NCBI GenBank assembly: GCA_038230775.1
Contig: JBBRMQ010000271.1
Location: 1-5,271 of the forward strand
Direction of reading: 5' to 3'
Origin: JBBRMQ01 sp038230775
GTDB lineage: Bacteria > Acidobacteriota > Thermoanaerobaculia > Gp7-AA8
DNA: 5,271 nt
In this document: positions 1-5,247 of the stretch, one piece after another
How the letters are laid out: each line of letters opens with the position of its first letter
Position numbering within the stretch: the stretch's first letter is position 1
Notes under the pieces: model-generated
Seen by the model: only the letters and a program-made list of their open reading frames with translations
Database searches by the model: none
What the model was told of the DNA's origin: nothing
Program-made: the position numbers and the translations under genes

Positions 1-1462
1 GCAGATCGAACAGCGTCGCGCCTGACCGCGCGTCGAGCACCGTCGTTCCAGGGCCGTCCGGATTGCGGACAAAGAGGCGTGACCCGTCCTGGTTCGCGAC
101 CGCGATCAGAGCTTGGCCGCTGCGATGGTATTCGCCCGTCTTCTGCAGCGAGCGATGCGTGATGTCGTATTCGTAGATCTCGAGCGTTCGAGGAATCGTC
201 TCGCCTCGATTCGGCGGCGTGACGGCGAGAAGACGCAGCAGATCGGGCGTCCGGAACCACATCCCCGTGACGTTTGCCGCCGGAGTGCGCACCGATCCCA
301 GCGACGATTTCGTGGGGACGTCGTAGACCGTCAACACGCCTTGCGTAACATACGCGATGCGATTTCCGTCCGCGGAAACATTCAGCGGCCAGAAGTTGGT
401 GCTGAGATACAAGCCCGTCTCCTGCGCCGGAGAACCCGGCGCGACGTCGCGGATCACGACCTCTCCAACCGCTTCGTTTCTGCCGATCGCGCGAAGGGAG
501 ATGAGCTTCTTTCCATCGGCCGAGAAGCCGCCGCGCAGAGGTCCGTCGTGCAACCGCTCGTATTCTCCCGATTTCACGTTGACCAGAAACAGCGAGACGT
601 AGTCGCGGCGATGATTGGCCTTGCCGGCGACGATTGCATACGACCCCTGGGGAGCGATGCGTGTGGTGATGTTGTCGGTCAGATCCGCCGGCGTCGCCGA
701 CACCACCCACCACACCACGAGTCCGCAGATCGCGACTGCGATCGCCAGTGCGGGCCAGAGAAACCGCGACAGCGCGAGGTGGCTCTGCTGGCGATCAGTC
801 CTGCCCATCGCCAGTTGATAAGCACCTGCTGCCAGAACGCCAAACAGTGCGATCCAGCCGAAGAGCTCTCCGACGAACAACAGCATTTCGAAAGCGAAGT
901 GACCGACGAGCGGCTGAACCACCCACCAGCCCGCGAGACCGAGGAGGCCGAGGGCGGCGAAGTCGAGAAGTGCCCATGCAGACCTTGCGCGAGCGATCGT
1001 GCTCAGCAGGTGGGCGACGAAAAACATCGTCGTGAGAACGATCGCGAGAAAGGACAGCGCGGTGAGCCCCTCTCCCGACCATGTGTCTTTCATCGACTGA
1101 CTTCCGCTGATGAGGGCCGGAACCATCTCGATCGCGAACGTACCCGCAACGAGAATCGCCGCGGCGATCAACTTGCCGAACCAGATTGCGGGAGCAGCAA
1201 GAGGCTTGGCGAAGTAGAACGAAAGCCGCCCGTCGCTCATCTCGCGGCCCACGATCGTCGCGCCGAGAATCGCCGCCATGCCCGCCGCGAATGCGACGCC
1301 GACGATCGTCGAGCCAATCGCGTAAATGCTGCGCCACTCGTGGGAATGCACACGTGGAAACAGCGGGATCACCATCACCATCACGGCGAGTGCGAACGCG
1401 GCGGTGAAAACGAATTTCTTCTCCGAGAGCTCACGCTGAGCGATTGCCAGTGTGTGTTTCAT
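1..1462 (-). CDS. ABC-2-type permease with C-terminal extracytoplasmic beta-propeller-like domain (3' end off window)
   Basis: This is an open frame of 487 codons from an ATG at 1462 with no stop before base 1, so the C-terminus is missing. Residues 1-255 hold seven hydrophobic segments (about 17-36, 46-72, 93-118, 133-153, 162-182, 193-215, 234-255). The loop after the second contains GREMSDGRLSFYFAKP, which resembles the cytoplasmic loop of ABC-2 permeases (GRE, G-R-LSFYF, KP). Basic residues R73, R158/R160 and R221/R224 put the N-terminus and even loops inside, so everything after about residue 256 should be outside the inner membrane. That part (256-487 and beyond) carries repeated beta-propeller-like strands such as FSADGKKLISL, VSADGNRIAYV and NQDGSRLFV, with at least four or five blades visible. 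The start overlaps the ATPase stop (ATGA) and has GGAGA six bases upstream (1473-1469). It is probably the membrane subunit paired with the ATPase encoded just upstream. The substrate is unknown. The permease call is firm; the propeller fold is inferred from repeat pattern. Confidence 0.9.
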   Translation of the reverse strand, partial: MKHTLAIAQRELSEKKFVFTAAFALAVMVMVIPLFPRVHSHEWRSIYAIGSTIVGVAFAAGMAAILGATIVGREMSDGRLSFYFAKPLAAPAIWFGKLIAAAILVAGTFAIEMVPALISGSQSMKDTWSGEGLTALSFLAIVLTTMFFVAHLLSTIARARSAWALLDFAALGLLGLAGWWVVQPLVGHFAFEMLLFVGELFGWIALFGVLAAGAYQLAMGRTDRQQSHLALSRFLWPALAIAVAICGLVVWWVVSATPADLTDNITTRIAPQGSYAIVAGKANHRRDYVSLFLVNVKSGEYERLHDGPLRGGFSADGKKLISLRAIGRNEAVGEVVIRDVAPGSPAQETGLYLSTNFWPLNVSADGNRIAYVTQGVLTVYDVPTKSSLGSVRTPAANVTGMWFRTPDLLRLLAVTPPNRGETIPRTLEIYEYDITHRSLQKTGEYHRSGQALIAVANQDGSRLFVRNPDGPGTTVLDARSGATLFDL

Positions 1463-2349
1463 CGTCGGTCTCCACTCTCGCCTGCAACGGCGATGAAAAT
1501 ATCTTCAAGCGACATGGCGGACACTTCGGCATTCGTGCTGTGCAGCCGCTCGAAGGCCACGTCGTCATAGTTCGTCACCACCGCCTCCGCGCCCGTGCCC
1601 CAGTTGCGCACGAACGCGGTCCGCAGCGCGCTCTGCTCGAGCGCCACCGGCTGCGCGGCGAAGCGGATGCGACGGAAACGCGCCTTCAGCGGCTCGAGCT
1701 CTTCATCGAGCACCAGCTTGCCGTTCTTCATGATGCCCACGCGATCGGCGAGCGTCTCCACGCCGGCCAGGTCGTGCGTCGTCAGCAGCACCGTGATTCC
1801 GCGGTCCGCCATCTCGGCGATGACCTCTTCGAAAAGAGACTTCCTCGCCACGACGTCGAGGCCGAGCGTCGGATCGTCGAGCACGATGAGATCGGGCGAC
1901 ATCGCCAGCGCCAGCGCGAGCGATACCTGCTTCTTCTGCCCCTTCGACAGGCTGCCGAACTTGCTGGGCAGAGGGATGTCGAACGCGCGCAGACGGGAGA
2001 GCAGAATCTCGTTGTCCCAGCGCGCATAGACCTGCGATGAGAAGCGGCCGAGGGCGGCGACGGACATCTCGGGAGGAGCGTCGGCTTCTTCGCTGACGAC
2101 GCCGACGCGCTGCATCAGCGACGCACGATGCGTCCATGTGTCCTCACCGAAAATCGTGGCGTTGCCGGACGTCGCGCGCTGCAGGCCGAGCAGGCAGCGG
2201 ACCAGCGAGGACTTGCCGGCGCCATTGCGACCGAGCAGCGCGTACACCGATCCGCGCGGCACGCTGAACCGCACCTGTTCGGCGGCGACCTTGCGGCCGT
2301 AGCGAACCGTGAGGTCGCGTACTTCGAGGGCCATCGTTGACTCGTTCAT
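1459..2349 (-). CDS. ABC transporter ATP-binding protein (YtrB/BcrA-like, ABC-2 export type)
   Basis: This is a complete 296-residue nucleotide-binding subunit that should sit on the cytoplasmic face of the permease encoded downstream and power it by ATP hydrolysis. Walker A is GRNGAGKSS (40-48), the signature is SLSKGQKKQ (133-141), Walker B is LIVLDDP (154-160), the D-loop is LGLD (162-165) and the H-loop is H192 in LLTTHDL. Two positions differ from the consensus: the Walker B catalytic glutamate is D159, and the Q-loop position in VGVVSEE is probably E87. The C-terminal extension (about 219-296) ends with MSLEDIFIA, a tail common in BcrA/YtrB-type subunits. The start at 2349 is preferred over M6 because AGGAGA lies five bases upstream. 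The start overlaps the GntR stop, and the stop overlaps the permease start, both as ATGA. A GntR-ATPase-permease cassette is the known arrangement of YtrA-type loci. Substrate cannot be read from the sequence. Confidence 0.96.
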   Translation of the reverse strand: MNESTMALEVRDLTVRYGRKVAAEQVRFSVPRGSVYALLGRNGAGKSSLVRCLLGLQRATSGNATIFGEDTWTHRASLMQRVGVVSEEADAPPEMSVAALGRFSSQVYARWDNEILLSRLRAFDIPLPSKFGSLSKGQKKQVSLALALAMSPDLIVLDDPTLGLDVVARKSLFEEVIAEMADRGITVLLTTHDLAGVETLADRVGIMKNGKLVLDEELEPLKARFRRIRFAAQPVALEQSALRTAFVRNWGTGAEAVVTNYDDVAFERLHSTNAEVSAMSLEDIFIAVAGESGDRR

Positions 2350-2741
2350 GCTCGTCTCCTGTGTTCTTTCACCACGCGCTCGAATGCCTGCCGGAGCGCT
2401 TCTTCCGCTTCACTCAACTCCGCGCCGGCGGCAATCGCGGCACTTGCATATCGGAGAGACGCGTCGCGCAGCAGCTCGCTTCTCTCCCCTTTTTTCGGAT
2501 GCGACGGCGTATCTGAAACGTAGGTCCCTTCCCCGCGCTTCACGACGAGCACTCCGCTCTCGCTGAGCCGCTGGTAGGCGCGCGCGACCGTGTTGGGATT
2601 CACTCGTAAGTCCTTCGCGAGATCGCGCACCGACGGCACGCCCGCACCAGGCGAAAGCGCGCCGAGAGCGATGAGCCGTCGCACTCCCTCCTCGATCTGC
2701 CGCCAGATCGGGGCGGGATCAGCTGGATTGATCGCAAACAT
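2346..2741 (-). CDS. GntR-family transcriptional regulator, YtrA subfamily
   Basis: This 131-residue protein has an N-terminal winged helix (about 10-76) and a short C-terminal helical tail (about 80-131). That size and layout match the YtrA subfamily, which lacks the large effector domains of FadR, HutC or MocR types. Diagnostic stretches are PIWRQIEEGVRRLI (11-24), VPSVRDLAKDLRVNPNTVARAYQRL (35-59, spanning the recognition helix) and the wing GEGTYV (70-75). The tail has the alternating charged pattern of a dimerisation helix pair. It is the second ORF of the minus-strand operon. Its ATG directly follows the TAG of a 47-codon ORF, and its own ribosome site is weak (GGGGA nine bases upstream), so it probably relies on coupling. 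YtrA-type regulators usually repress their own ABC operon; the inverted repeat over the promoter at 2905-2924 is the obvious candidate site. The inducer is unknown. Confidence 0.95.
   Translation of the reverse strand: MFAINPADPAPIWRQIEEGVRRLIALGALSPGAGVPSVRDLAKDLRVNPNTVARAYQRLSESGVLVVKRGEGTYVSDTPSHPKKGERSELLRDASLRYASAAIAAGAELSEAEEALRQAFERVVKEHRRRA
2355..2360 (-). promoter_or_regulatory. Shine-Dalgarno of the ATPase gene
   Basis: AGGAGA on the minus strand lies five bases before the ATG at 2349. It fixes the ATPase start at that ATG instead of the internal ATG five codons later. It lies inside the last codons of the GntR gene. Confidence 0.8.
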
Positions 2742-2885
2742 CTACTTGAATCCCCACTGCCGGAAAAACGAGCGCCCATCATTCGTGAGGACCACATCGT
2801 CGTTGAATGACGAGAGCCTGCCTCCGTAGGTGATGTCCATCTGGAAGATGCCGTCCGCTCCGGCGCTGATCAACATTCGAATCAT
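2742..2885 (-). CDS. Unrecognised 47-residue small protein, first ORF of the GntR/ABC operon
   Basis: This short ORF runs from ATG 2885 to the TAG at 2744-2742, whose last base is followed immediately by the GntR ATG (TAGATG). Support for coding: GGAGA lies six bases before the ATG (2896-2892), a good promoter lies just upstream, and roughly three quarters of third codon positions are G or C, as in the neighbours. The product begins MIRMLISAGADGIF, has a polar middle (DITYGGRLSSFNDD) and ends SFFRQWGFK. There is no signal peptide, no membrane span and no cysteine. I do not recognise the family. It could be a functional small protein of the transporter system, or a leader whose translation delivers ribosomes to the GntR start, or both. 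A second ATG at codon 4 is a possible alternative start but is less well placed relative to GGAGA. Confidence 0.6.
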   Translation of the reverse strand: MIRMLISAGADGIFQMDITYGGRLSSFNDDVVLTNDGRSFFRQWGFK

Positions 2886-2891
2886 CTTCAA

Positions 2892-2896
2892 TCTCC
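2892..2896 (-). promoter_or_regulatory. Shine-Dalgarno of the 47-codon ORF
   Basis: GGAGA on the minus strand lies six bases from the ATG at 2885. It is the first ribosome site on the operon transcript, as good as those of the ATPase and permease, and the main evidence that the small ORF is translated. Confidence 0.65.
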
Positions 2897-2904
2897 AGTC
2901 TCAG

Positions 2905-2924
2905 TGTATTAGGTATCTAATACA
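2905..2924. promoter_or_regulatory. Inverted-repeat operator, probable GntR binding site
   Basis: The sequence is TGTATTAG-N4-CTAATACA, two perfect 8-bp arms around a 4-bp centre. It is strikingly AT-rich in a GC-rich window. It overlaps the -10 hexamer by three bases and covers the expected transcription start, so a bound dimer would block RNA polymerase. GntR-family operators are typically inverted repeats with GT near one end and AC near the other, and this site fits that pattern. Binding by the regulator encoded just downstream is inferred from position. Confidence 0.75.
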
Positions 2925-2950
2925 GTAAGTCTGTAATTGGCAGTTGTCAA
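2922..2950 (-). promoter_or_regulatory. Sigma70-like promoter of the GntR/ABC operon
   Basis: On the minus strand there is a perfect -35 TTGACA (2950-2945), a 17-bp spacer, then TACTGT (2927-2922, four of six matches to TATAAT). Transcription would begin around 2915, about 30 bases before the first ATG at 2885. The inverted repeat overlaps its downstream part. Confidence 0.75.
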
Positions 2951-2954
2951 GTAG

Positions 2955-3041
2955 CGCTGCCGGCTCGGCGGCGGGACCGCAGGCGGCTCGCCTGCTGACT
3001 CTTCGCGATGGCACCGCCGGGCCGGCGGCGCTCCCGCCGGC
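2955..3041. repeat. Cluster of three GC-rich hairpins in the divergent intergenic region
   Basis: Three inverted repeats lie in tandem. The first has 8-bp arms at 2955-2962 and 2966-2973 with one G-T wobble and loop GCT. The second has perfect 7-bp arms GCAGGCG/CGCCTGC at 2979-2985 and 2989-2995, again with loop GCT. The third has perfect 8-bp arms GCCGGCGG/CCGCCGGC at 3021-3028 and 3034-3041 with loop CGCTC. The third can alternatively pair as CCGCCG/CGGCGG (3014-3028). They lie between divergent genes, so they are not 3'-end terminators, and there is no T-run. A dispersed REP-like element is the likeliest explanation, but that needs a genome copy count. Confidence 0.6.
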
Positions 3042-3087
3042 GTTACGTTGCTAACCTTTCCGGCCGCCCGAGCGTACTTGCTACCGA

Positions 3088-3804
3088 ATGAACGCTTTCC
3101 TCCTTCGCGAGGCGACCTATCCGCCCGGGCAGCGCCAGCAGCGGCACTCTCACGATTACAGCAACATCACGATCGTCCTCGCCGGAAAGATCGAAGAGGC
3201 GACCGAGTGGGGTCAGTACTGCGCGCAGCCCGGCAGCGTCGTGGCCAAAGGCGCGGGTTGCGAGCATGAAGATCGCGTCGGCGGCCACGGAGCGAAGACC
3301 CTCAGCATTCAGTTTCACGGAGCCGCGCCGCTGCGAACGGGCGCCTGGAGATGGCTCGATACTCCGGGGATCGTTCGCCTCGCGATGAGTGTGCGGCGCG
3401 CGTCCACCTCCTCCGATCTCGAGCGGTCCGTCGGTGCGTTGATCGACGCCGTCGCCACCGAACCGGCCCGTCACATGCCGCCGGAATGGATCGCGCCGCT
3501 GCGCGACTCGCTCGATCGCGATTGCGACCGCTCCATCCGCTTTGATGCTCTGGCGCGCCAGTTCGGTCTGCACCCGGTGTACGTCTCGCGTGCATTCCGG
3601 CGCCACGTCGGCATGTCGATGAGTGAATACGTCCGCTCGGCGCGGCTGCGCCGTGCGCGCCATGTCCTCTCCTCGACGCGCCGCAGCGTGGCCGCCATCG
3701 CCGCCGAGTGCGGGTTCGCCGACTCCAGCCACCTCTGCCGCACCTTCTCCCAGCTCCTCGGCGAAACGCCCACAGCGTTTCGAAAATGGGCGCAGGTTCA
3801 TTAG
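3088..3804 (+). CDS. AraC-family transcriptional regulator with N-terminal cupin-like domain
   Basis: This is a complete 238-residue regulator. The N-terminal half (about 1-78) looks like the small cupin sensor domain of AraC proteins, with H20-x-H22 and a second motif around GCEH (57-60), so it may bind a ligand or metal. A linker helix region follows (about 105-140). The C-terminal domain (about 145-235) has two helix-turn-helix units. The first is near FDALARQFGLHPVYVSRAFRR (152-172), and the second is near VAAIAAECGFADSSHLCRTF (201-220), followed by the family hallmark LGETPTAFRK (224-233). The ATG is the first in-frame start after the GC-rich hairpins; no Shine-Dalgarno is visible before it. 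It is followed after 30 bp by the serine hydrolase gene on the same strand, which it probably regulates or is co-transcribed with. It diverges from the GntR operon, so control of that operon is also possible. The ligand is unknown. Confidence 0.94.
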   Translation: MNAFLLREATYPPGQRQQRHSHDYSNITIVLAGKIEEATEWGQYCAQPGSVVAKGAGCEHEDRVGGHGAKTLSIQFHGAAPLRTGAWRWLDTPGIVRLAMSVRRASTSSDLERSVGALIDAVATEPARHMPPEWIAPLRDSLDRDCDRSIRFDALARQFGLHPVYVSRAFRRHVGMSMSEYVRSARLRRARHVLSSTRRSVAAIAAECGFADSSHLCRTFSQLLGETPTAFRKWAQVH

Positions 3805-3829
3805 GTTCAATTTTTCGGTCGCGGGGTTC
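3795..3829 (+). promoter_or_regulatory. GGTTC direct repeats before the serine hydrolase gene (possible activator half-sites)
   Basis: GGTTC occurs at 3795, 3804 and 3825; the first two are GGTTCA. The second and third are 21 bp apart, the classic spacing of tandem AraC-type half-sites, and they sit just upstream of a possible -10 (TACGAT). The first copy lies in the end of the AraC-family gene. A five-base word recurs easily by chance, so this is only suggestive. Confidence 0.25.
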
Positions 3830-3830
3830 G

Positions 3831-3836
3831 TACGAT
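3831..3836 (+). promoter_or_regulatory. Possible -10 element TACGAT of the serine hydrolase gene
   Basis: TACGAT matches TATAAT at four of six positions and ends seven bases before the ATG at 3844, so a transcript could start at or next to that ATG. No convincing -35 is present, so an activator would be needed. If used, the mRNA would be nearly leaderless and the hydrolase would start at 3844 instead of 3835. Confidence 0.25.
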
Positions 3837-5247
3837 GGGGATCATGCGACGCCTACTCTTCCTTCTTCTCGCTGCCGCCGCCGGTTGTGCCACCACCGCT
3901 TCGAAGGAGGGGGCCAACATCGATCGCTTCGTGGACGATCTCATTCGCCAAGTCCCCGAAGCACCCAGCCTCGGCATCGCCGTCGTCCGCGATGGACGCG
4001 TCGTCTACCTGCGCGAACCGCAGACCGGCTACTACATCGGCTCGACGACGAAGGCCTACACCGGACTGGCCTGCGCCATCATGGCGAGCCGCGGACAGAT
4101 CGATCTCGACGCACCGATCACGAAGTATCTGCCCGAGGTCACGCTGGCCAACGCGCCGACGCTTCGCGCGTTCCTGACGCACACGTCCGGCGTCGCGAAC
4201 AACGCGATCGTCTTCCGCACGGCGTTCACCGGTGTGCACACGCAAGCACAACTGATCGAGCTGCTCAGCTCGAGCCACACGATCCAACCCGGCTTTCACT
4301 ACGACAACCTCGGTTACGTCGTCGCATCGCTGGTCATCGAACGCGTGACCGCCAAGCGGTGGCAGAACGTCCTCGACGAATTGATCTTCAAACCGCTCGG
4401 CATGAATCACACCAGCGCGTACATGTCGGTCGCGCAGAAGTGGCCGATGGCGACGCCGTATCACATCACGCGCACCGGCCAGATCGAAGTGCTGGAGTAC
4501 CGAAAGAACGATCAGATGATGCACGCCGCCGGCGGCATCGTCACGACGCCGGCCGATCTCGCGAAGTGGCTGAACGCCAACATCTTCAAGGAAGGCGGCG
4601 GGCTTCCGCGCGCTGCGTTCGACGAAGCGCAGAAGATGCAGGTGCCGGCGGTCCTCGAGCGCGGCGATCTCAAGTCTCGCGGCTATGGTTTCGGCTGGTA
4701 TCAAGGCGATTACAAAGGCGAGAACGCGATTTTTCATCAGGGCGGATTCGAGGGTTGGCAGTCGACGTTCTCGTTTCTTCCGGACAAGAAGATCGGCGTC
4801 GGCATCATGGTCAACGCCAGCGGACCGAGCACGCGCGTGCTGCTGATGCTCAACTCGTACATCGACGACCTGCTGCTCGGAAAGCCTGTCGACGGCGCGG
4901 CGAAACTCGCTGCGTTCACGGCAGAGATGACCAAGGGACGCGCCGGCATGCTGGCCGAGGTGGAGAAGCGATCCAAGCGTCCGTGGATGCTGAAGCACCC
5001 CAACGACGCGTACACCGGCAGGTACGAGAATCCGCAGTTTGGATCTCTCGTCATTGCGACCGAGGGCGATCACCTGGTCGCATCGCTGGCGAATCTGCGA
5101 TCGGTGCTCGAGGCTTTCGCCGAGCCCGAGACCGCGCGCGTCGAGATGGTTCCCGGATCGGGCGAGGTGTTTCGCTTCACCTTCACCAGCGGCGACAAGC
5201 CGGATTCGGTGAAGTGGGGCGACGATGTGTTCCCGCGCGTGCGGTGA
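3835..5247 (+). CDS. Lipoprotein serine hydrolase, beta-lactamase/PBP fold (S12-like)
   Basis: This 470-residue protein is expected to be exported and lipid-anchored. The N-terminus MGIMRRLLFLLLAAAAGC has an RR n-region, a hydrophobic core and a relaxed lipobox (AAGC) with C18 as the modified cysteine. The catalytic domain (about 28-345) shows all three motifs of the family: S70-T-T-K73 (SxxK, with nucleophile S70), Y156-D-N158 (YxN), and H301-Q-G303 in place of KTG. It also has LTHTSG (114-119) and AAGGIVTTPADLAKW (231-245), both usual in this family. A C-terminal beta-rich segment (about 380-470, starting YTGRYENP) resembles the accessory domain of such hydrolases. HxG-type members are mostly esterases, D-amino-acid or cell-wall peptidases, and a few are beta-lactamases; the substrate cannot be read here. 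Start 3835 gives the longest frame; M4 at 3844 gives a cleaner signal peptide and is a serious alternative. It follows the AraC-family gene by 30 bp. Confidence 0.93.
   Translation: MGIMRRLLFLLLAAAAGCATTASKEGANIDRFVDDLIRQVPEAPSLGIAVVRDGRVVYLREPQTGYYIGSTTKAYTGLACAIMASRGQIDLDAPITKYLPEVTLANAPTLRAFLTHTSGVANNAIVFRTAFTGVHTQAQLIELLSSSHTIQPGFHYDNLGYVVASLVIERVTAKRWQNVLDELIFKPLGMNHTSAYMSVAQKWPMATPYHITRTGQIEVLEYRKNDQMMHAAGGIVTTPADLAKWLNANIFKEGGGLPRAAFDEAQKMQVPAVLERGDLKSRGYGFGWYQGDYKGENAIFHQGGFEGWQSTFSFLPDKKIGVGIMVNASGPSTRVLLMLNSYIDDLLLGKPVDGAAKLAAFTAEMTKGRAGMLAEVEKRSKRPWMLKHPNDAYTGRYENPQFGSLVIATEGDHLVASLANLRSVLEAFAEPETARVEMVPGSGEVFRFTFTSGDKPDSVKWGDDVFPRVR

Noticed and set aside
795..1337. 180-codon minus-strand ORF inside the permease gene
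   Set aside because: It is in a different frame from the permease, strongly arginine-rich and domain-less. The hydrophobic frame starting at 1462 is the real one.
113..1570. 485-codon ORF on the plus strand opposite the permease, including a run of histidines
   Set aside because: Its product is rich in R, D, E and H with no recognisable domain, and the histidine run is the complement of the VMVMV membrane stretch. The minus-strand frame encodes a coherent ABC-2 permease with a good ribosome site, so this is a high-GC shadow.
1444..2040. 198-codon plus-strand ORF opposite the ATPase
   Set aside because: It lies wholly antisense to the clear Walker A/B-containing ATPase and has no recognisable domain.
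2955..3041. Reading the GC-rich hairpins as a rho-independent terminator
   Set aside because: No T-run follows any of the stems on either strand, and the position between divergent gene starts does not call for a terminator.
3043..3810. 255-codon minus-strand ORF opposite the AraC-family gene
   Set aside because: No domain is visible and its composition is that of an antisense shadow; the plus-strand frame has both helix-turn-helix units of the AraC family.
3835..5247. Naming the hydrolase as a resistance beta-lactamase
   Set aside because: SxxK and YxN are shared by esterases and peptidases of the same fold, and the third motif is HQG instead of KTG. The sequence alone does not support antibiotic hydrolysis.
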